Assembly (NCBI RefSeq): GCF_002723915.1
Contig: NZ_BEWL01000003.1
Coordinates: 186,001 to 250,000 of the forward strand
DNA: 64,000 bases
From: Gluconobacter albidus
GTDB lineage: Bacteria; Pseudomonadota; Alphaproteobacteria; Acetobacterales; Acetobacteraceae
Reading direction: 5' to 3'
Made by a program: the position numbers and the translations under genes. How positions within the stretch are numbered: the first letter of the stretch is position 1; every line of letters begins with the position of its first letter. This document shows, piece by piece, positions 27,091 to 37,854 of this stretch. The notes beneath the pieces are model-generated. The model did not search any database. It was not told where the DNA came from and saw nothing but the letters and a program-made list of their open reading frames with translations.

Positions 27091-28245
27091 TTACCCAGCC
27101 GGAATCGTGACAACCGCTCCGCCCGTATGGTTGGTCGCCGCAAGAGCCGCCAGAACCTGCACCATCGTAAAGGCCAGTTTGCTCTGGAAATCCCGGTCGC
27201 TGATCCAGAACCATGCGTTGTGATAACTGACGGCAGCATAGGAACCGTCAGGCTCTTCCTTGCCCGAATGGATCACGACTTCCGGCCGGTTCTCGATTCC
27301 GACCTGACCGATCGTCGGCGGTGTGCGACCAGCCTTGATGTCGTCTTCCGGAACCTCGACCTCATAAGCGAGCTGCGTCAACATCGCGAGCATCGAGCGC
27401 GTCAGGATCGCAATCTGGCCTGGATGTTTGGGATAAGGCCCGTAAACGATCTCGGCTTCTTCCGCCGTCGGATCGAGATGCAGCAGACGGCGCACTTCCG
27501 CCTGAATGGCGAGCAGATTGCTTTCAGAGGTGGATGTCAGGACAAGATAGGAGCGTTCGGAACCGGGCCCACCGCCGTTGCCTCCGCCATTACCGTCTGA
27601 TTTTCCACCGGTCTTCTTGCTGTCCGGCGGTGTCGGAGGATCGGTCGTGATCCGGATGGTCATGGCCCCCGCGACCTGAAGCTGCCTCAGGTCATGCAGC
27701 AGCAGATAGAACCGCACGGACCCGCCACCAAACGGCCCCGCACCAAGGCCGCGCACATTGGAGAGGCCGTCAATGGACTGCGCCGTCAGACGCAGCAGCG
27801 TGTCGATCGGCAGACCGCCAAGGCTGAGAGGCATGATGACGGTTGGCGAGATCGGCCGGACCACGTTCTCGGCGTATTGCTGGCCCGTCACGGGCTGATA
27901 GGTGAAAGTCGGGCTTTCCCCCATCGACATCGTGCCTGTCCCGAACAGGTAGTTTCCCACGGCCGTCGCCGGATAGGCATAGAAACCGCCGCTGACGCTC
28001 TTGGAAACGCTGTAACCCGCAATCACCTGTGTCGTATCGAGGAAGGTCGGCGGATCGGCATACCGCAGCCGCACGATGTTGAGCAGCATCTCGTGCTTCT
28101 GGGTATCCCCCAGCGCACGGGAATATTCGAGCTGGTCATTGCGCAGCTTTCCCGGCCCCATCGGGCCACAGGCAGACAGCCCGGTTACGGAAAAACAGGT
28201 CAGGACAGCCAGCAGCGTGGCACGAAAGTAGGAATGATTCGGCAT
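27091..28245 (-). CDS. lipoprotein of unknown function, 384 residues
   Basis: A lipoprotein signal ends in LSAC with Cys at residue 26. The mature protein starts with GPMGPGKLRNDQLEYSRALG and a mixed alpha/beta domain (LLNIVRLRYADPPTFLD). A Gly/Lys/Asn-rich linker at about 210-228 splits it from a second domain (SYLVLTSTSESNLLAIQAEV). A C-terminal hydrophobic stretch contains TMVQVLAALAA. I do not recognise the family. It sits directly upstream of sldBA on the same strand, divergent from dnaK. A link to polyol oxidation is possible but only by position. Confidence 0.75.
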   Translation of the reverse strand: MPNHSYFRATLLAVLTCFSVTGLSACGPMGPGKLRNDQLEYSRALGDTQKHEMLLNIVRLRYADPPTFLDTTQVIAGYSVSKSVSGGFYAYPATAVGNYLFGTGTMSMGESPTFTYQPVTGQQYAENVVRPISPTVIMPLSLGGLPIDTLLRLTAQSIDGLSNVRGLGAGPFGGGSVRFYLLLHDLRQLQVAGAMTIRITTDPPTPPDSKKTGGKSDGNGGGNGGGPGSERSYLVLTSTSESNLLAIQAEVRRLLHLDPTAEEAEIVYGPYPKHPGQIAILTRSMLAMLTQLAYEVEVPEDDIKAGRTPPTIGQVGIENRPEVVIHSGKEEPDGSYAAVSYHNAWFWISDRDFQSKLAFTMVQVLAALAATNHTGGAVVTIPAG

Positions 28246-28385
28246 GGCTGTGTGAAGACTGTCCCATTGGCAGGCAAAGCGGAAGGCCCGACCTTACTAA
28301 AGGGCGATGCGCATATCTGAAACCGCCATCTTTCCTTTCAGGACCCGGCGGGACAAGATTCTCGACGAAATGTGTCGTCGAAGTG

Positions 28386-28417
28386 CTTGAAACACCTTCC
28401 AGCCTTGCCTAGATCAG
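28386..28417 (+). promoter_or_regulatory. putative RpoH (sigma-32) promoter of dnaK
   Basis: CTTG at 28386-28389, an 18-base spacer, then CCTAGATCAG at 28408-28417. This matches the alpha-proteobacterial heat-shock promoter pattern CTTG-N17/18-CYTATNTNNG at all but one defined base. It is about 100 bases before the dnaK start. No CIRCE element was seen. Confidence 0.65.
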
Positions 28418-28515
28418 TAGTCGAAACACAGGCCCGTGAGGGTCTGGGGACGTCAATAGGGTTCGATCCGGTGCCTCACAGGGCCGGGACGGACCGCTGA
28501 GAGGACTGATTTTAC

Positions 28516-30420
<1,905 letters not shown>

Positions 30421-30435
30421 TCGGGTGACTTTCCC

Positions 30436-30515
30436 GGATGGAGCCGAACGCTCCGTCCGGCCCTGTTTTCCGAGGGCGCCCGTTCCCGCAAGGGGGTGGG
30501 CGCCATTCTTGTTTT
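30436..30515 (+). terminator. two hairpins between dnaK and dnaJ
   Basis: Hairpin 1: GGATGGAGC/GCTCCGTCC (30436-30458, five-base loop, one G-T pair), followed by CTGTTTT. Hairpin 2: GGCGCCC/GGGCGCC (30475-30504), followed by ATTCTTGTTTTT. Either may end or attenuate dnaK transcripts, keeping dnaJ below dnaK. Confidence 0.55.
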
Positions 30516-30565
30516 TCCGGCCCATAACAGGGACCGCCTTCCGGAACGCCCCCTAAGGACCGAAC

Positions 30566-31708
30566 ATGGCCACCAGAATCGACTATTACGAATCCCTCGA
30601 AGTCTCCCGCACGGCCTCGCCGGACGAGCTGAAAAAAGCCTTCCGCAAACAGGCCATGCGCTTTCACCCCGACCGTAATCCGGGGGATGATGCCGCCGAG
30701 CAGAAGTTCAAGGAAATCAACGAAGCCTATGATGTCCTGAAGGACGCGCAGAAGCGCGCCGCCTATGACCAGTACGGCCATGATGCCTTCGAAGGTGGCA
30801 TGGGCGGAATGGGCGGCGGCTTCGGCGGTGGTTTTGCCGGTGCAGGCGGTCTGGGCGACATCTTCGACCAGATGTTCGGAGACATGATGGGCGGCCGTCG
30901 GGGTGGTGGACGCCGGACCGGGGCGGATGTCCAGGTTCAGGTCGAAATCACACTGATGGAAGCCTTCACGGGCGTGAAGAAGGATGTCGAGGTCCGCACC
31001 CGCGTGGCCTGCGAATCCTGCCACGGTTCGGGTTCGGCCGATCCCAAGGCGGGCAGCACCACATGTCCGACCTGTCACGGCGCGGGGAAGGTCCGGGCGC
31101 AGCAGGGCTTTTTCCTCGTCGAGCGCCCCTGCCCGACCTGTCATGGTTCGGGACGGACTGTCGCCAATCCGTGCAAGGTCTGTCACGGCACGGGAACGCA
31201 GGCGAAGACCGAGACCATCAGCATCGACATCCCCGCCGGCGTCGAGGATGGCACCCGCATCCGCATGGCGGGCAAGGGCGAAGCTGGCGGTGAAGGCGTG
31301 CAGCCGGGCGATCTGTATGTCCACATTTCCGTCCTGTCGCATGACATTTTCCAGCGCGACGGCGCGAACATCTACTGCCGCGTTCCGCTGCGCATGACGC
31401 AGGCGGCTCTGGGCACGGAAGTGGAAGTACCGGTTGTGGATGGTGGCCGCAGCAAGGTCCGTATCCCTGCCGGAACCCAGACGGGCGAGACGTTCCGTCT
31501 TCGCGGCAAGGGTTTCTCGGTCCTGCGCTCCTCGGCCCGTGGGGACATGTATATTCAGGTCTCGGTCGAAACGCCGAGCCATCTGACGAAGCGCCAGCGC
31601 GAGCTTCTTGAAGAATTCGAGAAGGAAGCCGGGGACGACCACGCCAAGGGCAGCCCCGAAAGCAGTGGTTTCTTCGCCAAGGTCCGCGACTTCTTCGACG
31701 GCCGCTGA
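30566..31708 (+). CDS. dnaJ: co-chaperone DnaJ (Hsp40)
   Basis: 380 residues, class A. J domain at 1-70 with the HPD motif ([11 protein letters not shown]), Gly/Phe-rich region at about 76-120, four CxxCxGxG zinc repeats ([32 protein letters not shown]) at about 150-210, then the substrate-binding C-terminal domains. It stimulates DnaK ATPase and delivers clients. Located behind dnaK with hairpins between; a strong terminator follows. Confidence 0.98.
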   Translation: MATRIDYYESLEVSRTASPDELKKAFRKQAMRFHPDRNPGDDAAEQKFKEINEAYDVLKDAQKRAAYDQYGHDAFEGGMGGMGGGFGGGFAGAGGLGDIFDQMFGDMMGGRRGGGRRTGADVQVQVEITLMEAFTGVKKDVEVRTRVACESCHGSGSADPKAGSTTCPTCHGAGKVRAQQGFFLVERPCPTCHGSGRTVANPCKVCHGTGTQAKTETISIDIPAGVEDGTRIRMAGKGEAGGEGVQPGDLYVHISVLSHDIFQRDGANIYCRVPLRMTQAALGTEVEVPVVDGGRSKVRIPAGTQTGETFRLRGKGFSVLRSSARGDMYIQVSVETPSHLTKRQRELLEEFEKEAGDDHAKGSPESSGFFAKVRDFFDGR

Positions 31709-31724
31709 TCTTTTCAGGCTCACG

Positions 31725-31764
31725 AAAAACCCCGGTGCCCTCCCTGAAGGCACCGGGGTTTTTT
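31725..31764 (+). terminator. rho-independent terminator after dnaJ
   Basis: AAAAACCCCGGTGCC pairs with GGCACCGGGGTTTTTT around a nine-base loop. It lies 17 bases past dnaJ and three bases before the convergent shikimate dehydrogenase stop, so it can work in both directions. Confidence 0.92.
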
Positions 31765-31767
31765 ATG

Positions 31768-32622
31768 TCAGGCCGCGCCGAAAATATCCTTCAGGGTCTT
31801 TTCCATCACCCCGGCATCCAGCGTCTTGCCCAGCCAGTGCTCCACGCCGATCACGCCCTGATTAACCAGCATCCCGAGCCCGTCCAGCACGGTGCAGCCC
31901 TTGCCTTCCGCTTCGCGCAGCAGGCGCGTTCTGGGCGGGTTCGGGATCACATCAGCGACGATCAACCCCTTGCGCAGGGTCTCGACCTTCAGCGGGGGCA
32001 TAGTTTCGGAATCCCCCAGACCGATGGACGTCGCGTTGATCAGGATGTCCACGTCCTCCGGCACACTGGCGTCACCCTCCCAGGCCTGAACGTCCGCCTT
32101 GGCCGACGTGTTGTCCCGAACGAGGACAGCGATGGTTTCGGCTTTCTTCGGGTCGCGGTTCATGACGGTGATATGGGCGGCGGAGGCCAGACCCAGTTCC
32201 ACGGCGATGGCGCGCGCGGCACCACCTGCCCCCAGAAGCAGGACCTTCTTGCCGGATGGGTCCGTGACCTTTTTGAGAGAGGCCAGAAAGCCCTTGCCGT
32301 CCGTATTGTCGCCGATCAGACGGCCATCACGGATGGAGACGCAGTTCACGGCTCCGATGATCCGGGCAGATTCGGCAACTTCGTCCAGATGCTCGATCAC
32401 CGCGACCTTGTGCGGCAGGGAACAGTTGAACCCGACCCATTCCATGGCCCGCGCACCCGCCACAGCGTCCTTCAGACCCTCGGCCTTGACGTCGCAGTTA
32501 ATGTAGCGGGCATCAATATCGTGGTGCCGGTAGGCCGCCTCGATCATGGCAACGGTGGGGTTGTCATCGCAGGGTGTCGAGAACGATCCCGTCAGGATGC
32601 TGCGGAAATTCTGCTGGCTCAT
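31768..32622 (-). CDS. shikimate (or quinate/shikimate) dehydrogenase
   Basis: 284 residues of the AroE family. The substrate domain has the SLPHK block in place of the usual TxPxK, plus GAVNC and GDNTDGKGFLASL. The cofactor domain has LLLGAGGAARAIAVEL and MNRDPKKAE. Family members reduce 3-dehydroshikimate in aromatic amino-acid synthesis. The variant substrate motif (NCSLPHK) and cofactor loop suggest it may be a paralogue with other substrates, so I do not assign aroE firmly. The start at 32622 has GAGGAG eight bases before it. Confidence 0.85.
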   Translation of the reverse strand: MSQQNFRSILTGSFSTPCDDNPTVAMIEAAYRHHDIDARYINCDVKAEGLKDAVAGARAMEWVGFNCSLPHKVAVIEHLDEVAESARIIGAVNCVSIRDGRLIGDNTDGKGFLASLKKVTDPSGKKVLLLGAGGAARAIAVELGLASAAHITVMNRDPKKAETIAVLVRDNTSAKADVQAWEGDASVPEDVDILINATSIGLGDSETMPPLKVETLRKGLIVADVIPNPPRTRLLREAEGKGCTVLDGLGMLVNQGVIGVEHWLGKTLDAGVMEKTLKDIFGAA

Positions 32623-32813
32623 GAAAGGCTCCTCGGATCTGTGCAGTCTTGCGTTCACACGACATGACGCACGGACGCGCAAAAGGTCCATTCACTTTCC
32701 GGAAATCTTGATTTTCCGGACGCCTCCGGGCCATGCCCGATACTGAAACTCCGACCCTAAACTCCGGCCGATCGCCTTGTAAAAAAAACGACCGGCCGGA
32801 GAGCCAGAAGACC

Positions 32814-33419
32814 TTAGAGCGCGCTGGCTTTCTGTTCCGCGTCCGACAGAATACGGGCACGGTCGGCACCGCCATTCGTGGCGAGACCCTCGGCTTCAAT
32901 CACGGTGATGTCCGTAATGCCGATCATGGTGAAGACAGATTTCAGATAGCTGAGCTGATGCTCGAAGGACGCTGCGGGCGAGCCTTCGCCATACAGGCCG
33001 CCACGCGCCACGGCGAGCACAACTGCCTTGCCCTTGGCCAGACCCTCGATCCCACCCGCGCCATAGCGGAAGGTCTGACCCGCCACCATAATGCGGTCGA
33101 TCCAGGATTTGAGCTGGCTGGGAATCGACAGGTTGTACATCGGCACGCCGATGACGACGACATCCGCCGCCTTGAAATCATTCAGAGCCTTTGCGCTGGC
33201 GACCAGTTCGGGACGGGCCGACACATCCGGCGTCAGCTCTTTGCCCAGCCAGGACAGCGCTTCGACATCCAGATGCGGCAGCGGATCGCTGGCGAGATCG
33301 AGGGAAATGACCTCGACGGACGGGTCTTTCTTGCGGAACTGGGCGACAGCGGCGGCGCTGACCTGACGGCTGGCAGAGCTGTCACCGAGAATGCTGGAAT
33401 CGATGTGAAGAAGTTTCAT
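32814..33419 (-). CDS. azoR: FMN-dependent NADH-azoreductase
   Basis: 201 residues with the flavodoxin-like fold. It begins MKLLHIDSSILGDSSASRQ and has PMYNLSIPSQLKSWIDRI and FRYGAGGIEGLAKGKAVVLA, all typical of AzoR, which reduces azo compounds and quinones by two electrons. The frame is open 124 codons further, but that part overlaps the divergent regulator. An HxlR-type regulator is transcribed away from it across a 91-bp spacer with an inverted repeat, the usual arrangement for quinone- or electrophile-responsive control. Confidence 0.94.
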   Translation of the reverse strand: MKLLHIDSSILGDSSASRQVSAAAVAQFRKKDPSVEVISLDLASDPLPHLDVEALSWLGKELTPDVSARPELVASAKALNDFKAADVVVIGVPMYNLSIPSQLKSWIDRIMVAGQTFRYGAGGIEGLAKGKAVVLAVARGGLYGEGSPAASFEHQLSYLKSVFTMIGITDITVIEAEGLATNGGADRARILSDAEQKASAL

Positions 33420-33431
33420 TTTGATCTTTCC

Positions 33432-33466
33432 GGTTCCTGATCGTAACCAGCACCAGATAAGGAACC
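33432..33466. promoter_or_regulatory. inverted repeat between azoR and the HxlR regulator
   Basis: GGTTCCT (33432-33438) and AGGAACC (33460-33466) form a perfect 7-bp inverted repeat with a 21-base gap, two helical turns. It lies in the 91-bp divergent spacer and is a good candidate HxlR operator. Confidence 0.5.
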
Positions 33467-33510
33467 TTTGAACCCCGCCGCAAGAAGGCACATTCCGGAG
33501 CCATAGGCAC

Positions 33511-33948
33511 ATGGATGTTCGCGTCAGTGATACCGTTTCTCCCCCCAAGCCATCCGCAGGGCCGAATACGGCCGCTCTGGACTGCTCGCAGAACGGGGAT
33601 GCCTGCGCCGTCATCCGCTCCATTCTTGCGCGCACGACGGACAAGTGGAGCATCCTGATCGTCAAATCGCTCGGACGCGGGCCGCACCGTTTCAGCGAAC
33701 TGCGCCGTACGATCGACGGGATTTCGCAGCGGATGCTGACGCTCACCCTGCGTAATCTGGAGCGCGACGGCCTCGTCCTGCGGACCGTCACCCCGACGAC
33801 TCCGCCGCGCGTGGATTATGAACTCACGACGCTCGGAGAATCGCTGTGGACGCTGACGGAGGCCTTCGGTCAGTGGGCGCTGTCCAACCGACCCGAAATC
33901 GAGGCCGCCCGCAGCCGTTTTGACGCCCGGCTAGACGCCAACATCTGA
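33511..33948 (+). CDS. HxlR-family transcriptional regulator
   Basis: 145 residues. The winged helix (about 35-120) has the HxlR signature DKWSILIVKSLGRGPHRFSE and GISQRMLTLTLRNLERDGLV. A Cys in the short segment before the domain (LDCSQNGDACAV, two Cys) could sense oxidants, as in QorR/YodB relatives, but that is inference. It is divergent from azoR and followed 24 bases later by dapB, with which it may be co-transcribed. Confidence 0.92.
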   Translation: MDVRVSDTVSPPKPSAGPNTAALDCSQNGDACAVIRSILARTTDKWSILIVKSLGRGPHRFSELRRTIDGISQRMLTLTLRNLERDGLVLRTVTPTTPPRVDYELTTLGESLWTLTEAFGQWALSNRPEIEAARSRFDARLDANI

Positions 33949-33972
33949 TTTTTCCGTTCTGATGGACCGACC

Positions 33973-34719
33973 ATGACCCTGATTTCCGCTCCCCGCATTG
34001 GTATCGCCGGCATTACGGGCCGGCTTGGAACACTCTGCGCCGAAGAGGCCGGAACTGCCCTCACAGGCGGCCTGTCCCGCACGGCAGATGCTTCGCGCAA
34101 CATCACGACCGACCCTGCCACGCTCGCGAAGAACTGCGATGTGGTGATTGATGTCAGCCACGCCACGACGGTCCCGGCCCATGCGGCGGCCTTCGCGCAG
34201 ACCGGATGTGCATGGGTTCTGGGAACCACCGGGCTCGACCAGGGCGCGCAGGACGCCGTGAACGCGGCGGCGCAGCATATTCCCGTCCTTCAGGCCGCCA
34301 ATTTCTCACCCGCACTGACGCTGTTTCTGGAACTGGCCCGGCAGCTTGGCGCGGGACTGCCGGATTATGATGCGGAAATTCTGGAGGTCCATCACCGCCA
34401 GAAACTGGACGCGCCATCCGGCACGGCACTGGCGATCGGAAAGGCCGTAGCGGAAGGGCGTGGAGTCGCGCTCGAAGACGTGGCCCGGACCGACCAGAAC
34501 GGTCTGCGCCCGAATGGGGCGATCGGATTTGCCTCCCTGCGGGGCGGGCAGATCGTGGGCGAACATGACCTGGTCCTGATGGCGGCGGACGAACAGATTA
34601 CCCTGTCCCACCGCGCACTGGACCGGAGGGTCTTCGCCAGAGGCGCCCTGCTCGCCGCAAAATGGCTCGCCGGACGCCCTGCAGGCCTCTACACAATGGC
34701 AGACGCCTTAAAACCCTGA
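33973..34719 (+). CDS. dapB: 4-hydroxy-tetrahydrodipicolinate reductase
   Basis: 248 residues; reduces the cyclic intermediate in lysine and diaminopimelate synthesis with NAD(P)H. The N-terminal Rossmann motif is IGIAGITGRLGTL. The family signature HHRQKLDAPSGTALAIG is intact at about residues 139-155. The regulator gene ends 24 bases upstream. A hairpin follows between it and the convergent xylitol dehydrogenase gene. Confidence 0.96.
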   Translation: MTLISAPRIGIAGITGRLGTLCAEEAGTALTGGLSRTADASRNITTDPATLAKNCDVVIDVSHATTVPAHAAAFAQTGCAWVLGTTGLDQGAQDAVNAAAQHIPVLQAANFSPALTLFLELARQLGAGLPDYDAEILEVHHRQKLDAPSGTALAIGKAVAEGRGVALEDVARTDQNGLRPNGAIGFASLRGGQIVGEHDLVLMAADEQITLSHRALDRRVFARGALLAAKWLAGRPAGLYTMADALKP

Positions 34720-34756
34720 ACCTAAAACAGGGTGCAGGGATCAAGATCCCCGCCGG

Positions 34757-34775
34757 GTCCGGGCAGAGCCCGGAC
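34757..34775. terminator. hairpin between dapB and the xylitol dehydrogenase gene
   Basis: GTCCGGGC-AGA-GCCCGGAC, a perfect 8-bp GC-rich stem. No T-run follows on either strand, so it is a weak or Rho-dependent terminator at best. It lies between two convergent genes. Confidence 0.5.
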
Positions 34776-34797
34776 TCCCCCAATCAACCGCCAGTAA

Positions 34798-35586
34798 TCA
34801 ACCTCCGGCAATCGGCAGGTTCACACCCGTCATGAAGCTGGAATCGTCCCCCAGCAGAAACGCCACCACGCCAGGGATTTCGTTGATGTCGCCATAACGG
34901 CGCATCGGCACGCTGCCGATCATCTGCTCGGACACCACCTTGGGGTCGGTGGAGAAATACTGGCTTCCGACCTTGGCCTGAAGCTCGACCTGACGCTCCC
35001 ACATGAAGCCGGGACCCATATAGCCGGGGCTGATGGCGTTCACGCGGATATTGTAGGGCGCGAGATCCAGCGCGGCGGTTTCGGTCAGGGCGATGATGGC
35101 ACCCTTGGAGGCACCGTAGGCGGCCATGTTCGGCGGCCCCTTCACACCAGCCATGCTGGCCGTGTTGACGACACGACCGTAGTTTTGCGCGATCATCTGG
35201 CGCGTGACGGCCTTGAGGACATGGAAGGCGCCGGTGACGTTGATCGTCAGCACGCGCGCAAAATCCTCGGACGGATAATCCTGAACAGGGGCGAACGCAC
35301 CCTGATACCCGGCATTGTTGAACAGGAAGTCGATCTTCCCGAAATCCCGGACCACGGCGTCCACAGTCTCGGTCACGGCCTCTTCGGACGTCACGTTACA
35401 GACATAGGAGCGGGCTTCGACGCCCTTTTCACGGACGGCGGCTTCCGCCTTTTCCAGAGCTTCCCGGTTCATGTCCAGCAGGGCGATGGCCGTCCCTTCC
35501 CCAGCCAGACGGAGGGCGGTCGCAAGACCGATATTGCCACCGGCACCGGTGACGAGACAAACTTTACCGCTAAACTGATTCGACAT
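34798..35586 (-). CDS. xdh: NAD-dependent xylitol dehydrogenase (short-chain dehydrogenase)
   Basis: 262 residues, the exact size of the Gluconobacter xylitol dehydrogenase of known structure, whose sequence I recognise throughout (VTGAGGNIGLATALRLA, MAGVKGPPNMAAYG, the C-terminus FMTGVNLPIAGG). It oxidises xylitol to D-xylulose in the cytoplasm. NAD preference fits Asp38 at the end of strand 2 (ALLDMN). The catalytic triad is Ser144, Tyr157 and Lys161. The frame opens 17 codons earlier; MSNQFSGKVC is the family start. Confidence 0.93.
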   Translation of the reverse strand: MSNQFSGKVCLVTGAGGNIGLATALRLAGEGTAIALLDMNREALEKAEAAVREKGVEARSYVCNVTSEEAVTETVDAVVRDFGKIDFLFNNAGYQGAFAPVQDYPSEDFARVLTINVTGAFHVLKAVTRQMIAQNYGRVVNTASMAGVKGPPNMAAYGASKGAIIALTETAALDLAPYNIRVNAISPGYMGPGFMWERQVELQAKVGSQYFSTDPKVVSEQMIGSVPMRRYGDINEIPGVVAFLLGDDSSFMTGVNLPIAGG

Positions 35587-35909
35587 TCCAAACGCCTCAA
35601 ATTCCCTGTTTGCCCACAACCGTACCCTGACAGGCAATGCCGGTTACGGAGCTGTAAACGCAGCATGAACGGTGTCGTTGAAAAATGAAACGGGGGCCTG
35701 CGCTCTCTTTTTCGTAATTTCTGTCCGGTTTTTTTGTAATTTCAGGCTGATTTTCGGGACTTTTCCGCAGAAAACCGCGTTCAGACCTCACACGGCCCCT
35801 TGACCCTTGCGTCCAATTCCGCCAAGCCGTCCCCTCCCTGAATGCCACAGTCCGCCTGCCAAGGCACGCTGTGGCCCTTCTCACCACTCATTCCCTGCGA
35901 GGTCCCTGA
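35587..35909 (+). promoter_or_regulatory. 323-base spacer and metK leader
   Basis: No gene is seen here. The right part holds two direct repeats (TTTTTCGTAATTTC at 35708-35721 and TTTTTTGTAATTTC at 35730-35743) spaced 22 bases. Next comes a hairpin CCACAG/CTGTGG with an inner GCC/GGC stem at 35845-35874. The metK ribosome binding site GCGAGG is at 35897-35902. The leader may be regulatory; it does not match any SAM riboswitch I can recognise by eye. Confidence 0.4.
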
Positions 35910-37094
<1,185 letters not shown>

Positions 37095-37109
37095 TCTGGC
37101 AGAAAACCC

Positions 37110-37805
37110 CTGGTCGAGTCTCTCAAACCCCAGCCGGAGCGGCTTTACGGCCGTCAACGCGGCCATCCGCTCCGGGCCCGGCAGCAGCACCTTCTTGAGA
37201 AGGCGCTGCCCCGGCTCTCCTTCACCTCACCGGAGAATCCCGCTGCGGGATTCTCCGATGCGGTCTCGCGCGTTTTTCTCGAAATCGGTTTTGGCGGTGG
37301 CGAACATGCCGTCGGTCAGGCCGAACTGAATCCGGATGTCGGCTATATCGCCTCCGAGGTCTTCGAGAACGGCCTGTGCTCCCTGCTGTCGCGCCTCGTG
37401 CCCGAAGGCGAGGAAGACACGGCCACGCCGCCTCCCCATTTCCGCATCTGGGCCGAAGATGCCCGCCTGCTGCTCAAGGACATGCCCGATGCGTGTCTGG
37501 ACCGGGCGTATCTGATGTTCCCGGACCCGTGGCCCAAGGCCCGGCACGCCAAGCGCCGCTTCGTGCATCCGGAAAACATCAAGCAGATGCACCGCGTTCT
37601 GAAACCCGGCGCCATCTGGCGCGTCGCCAGTGACCATCCCGTCTATCAGGAATGGGTCACGGAGGTGATGGGCAGGCAGGACCTGTTCGATGCGCCGCCC
37701 CCGGCCAAGGAACGTCCCGAAGGCTGGTCGCCCACACGCTATGAAGCCAAGGCCTTCCGCGAAGGGCGCGTGCCGTTCTACTGGACTTTCACGCGCCGTC
37801 CCTGA
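37110..37805 (+). CDS. trmB: tRNA (guanine-N7-)-methyltransferase, non-canonical start
   Basis: Methylates G46 of tRNA with SAM. The family N-terminus (ERLYGRQRGHPLRARQ), the SAM motif EIGFGGGEHAVGQAE and the later FPDPWPKARHAKRRFV and SDHP blocks are all in one frame. From the metK stop (37092) to a GTG at 37398 that frame has no ATG, GTG or TTG, yet the SAM motif lies inside this stretch. I place the start at CTG 37110, giving 231 residues; a start at 37398 would lose the cofactor site. CTG or another rare start, or a base error, are the options. ETF-QO follows 49 bases later. Confidence 0.85.
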   Translation: MVESLKPQPERLYGRQRGHPLRARQQHLLEKALPRLSFTSPENPAAGFSDAVSRVFLEIGFGGGEHAVGQAELNPDVGYIASEVFENGLCSLLSRLVPEGEEDTATPPPHFRIWAEDARLLLKDMPDACLDRAYLMFPDPWPKARHAKRRFVHPENIKQMHRVLKPGAIWRVASDHPVYQEWVTEVMGRQDLFDAPPPAKERPEGWSPTRYEAKAFREGRVPFYWTFTRRP

Positions 37806-37854
37806 AACCCACGCCAAACCCTTATCCCAGTTATTCAGCGAGTTTCCTGACATC

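Noticed and set aside
35687-35909. A known SAM riboswitch class in the metK leader
   Set aside because: I could not align it to the SAM-II or SAM/SAH consensus by eye, so I report only a possible structured leader.
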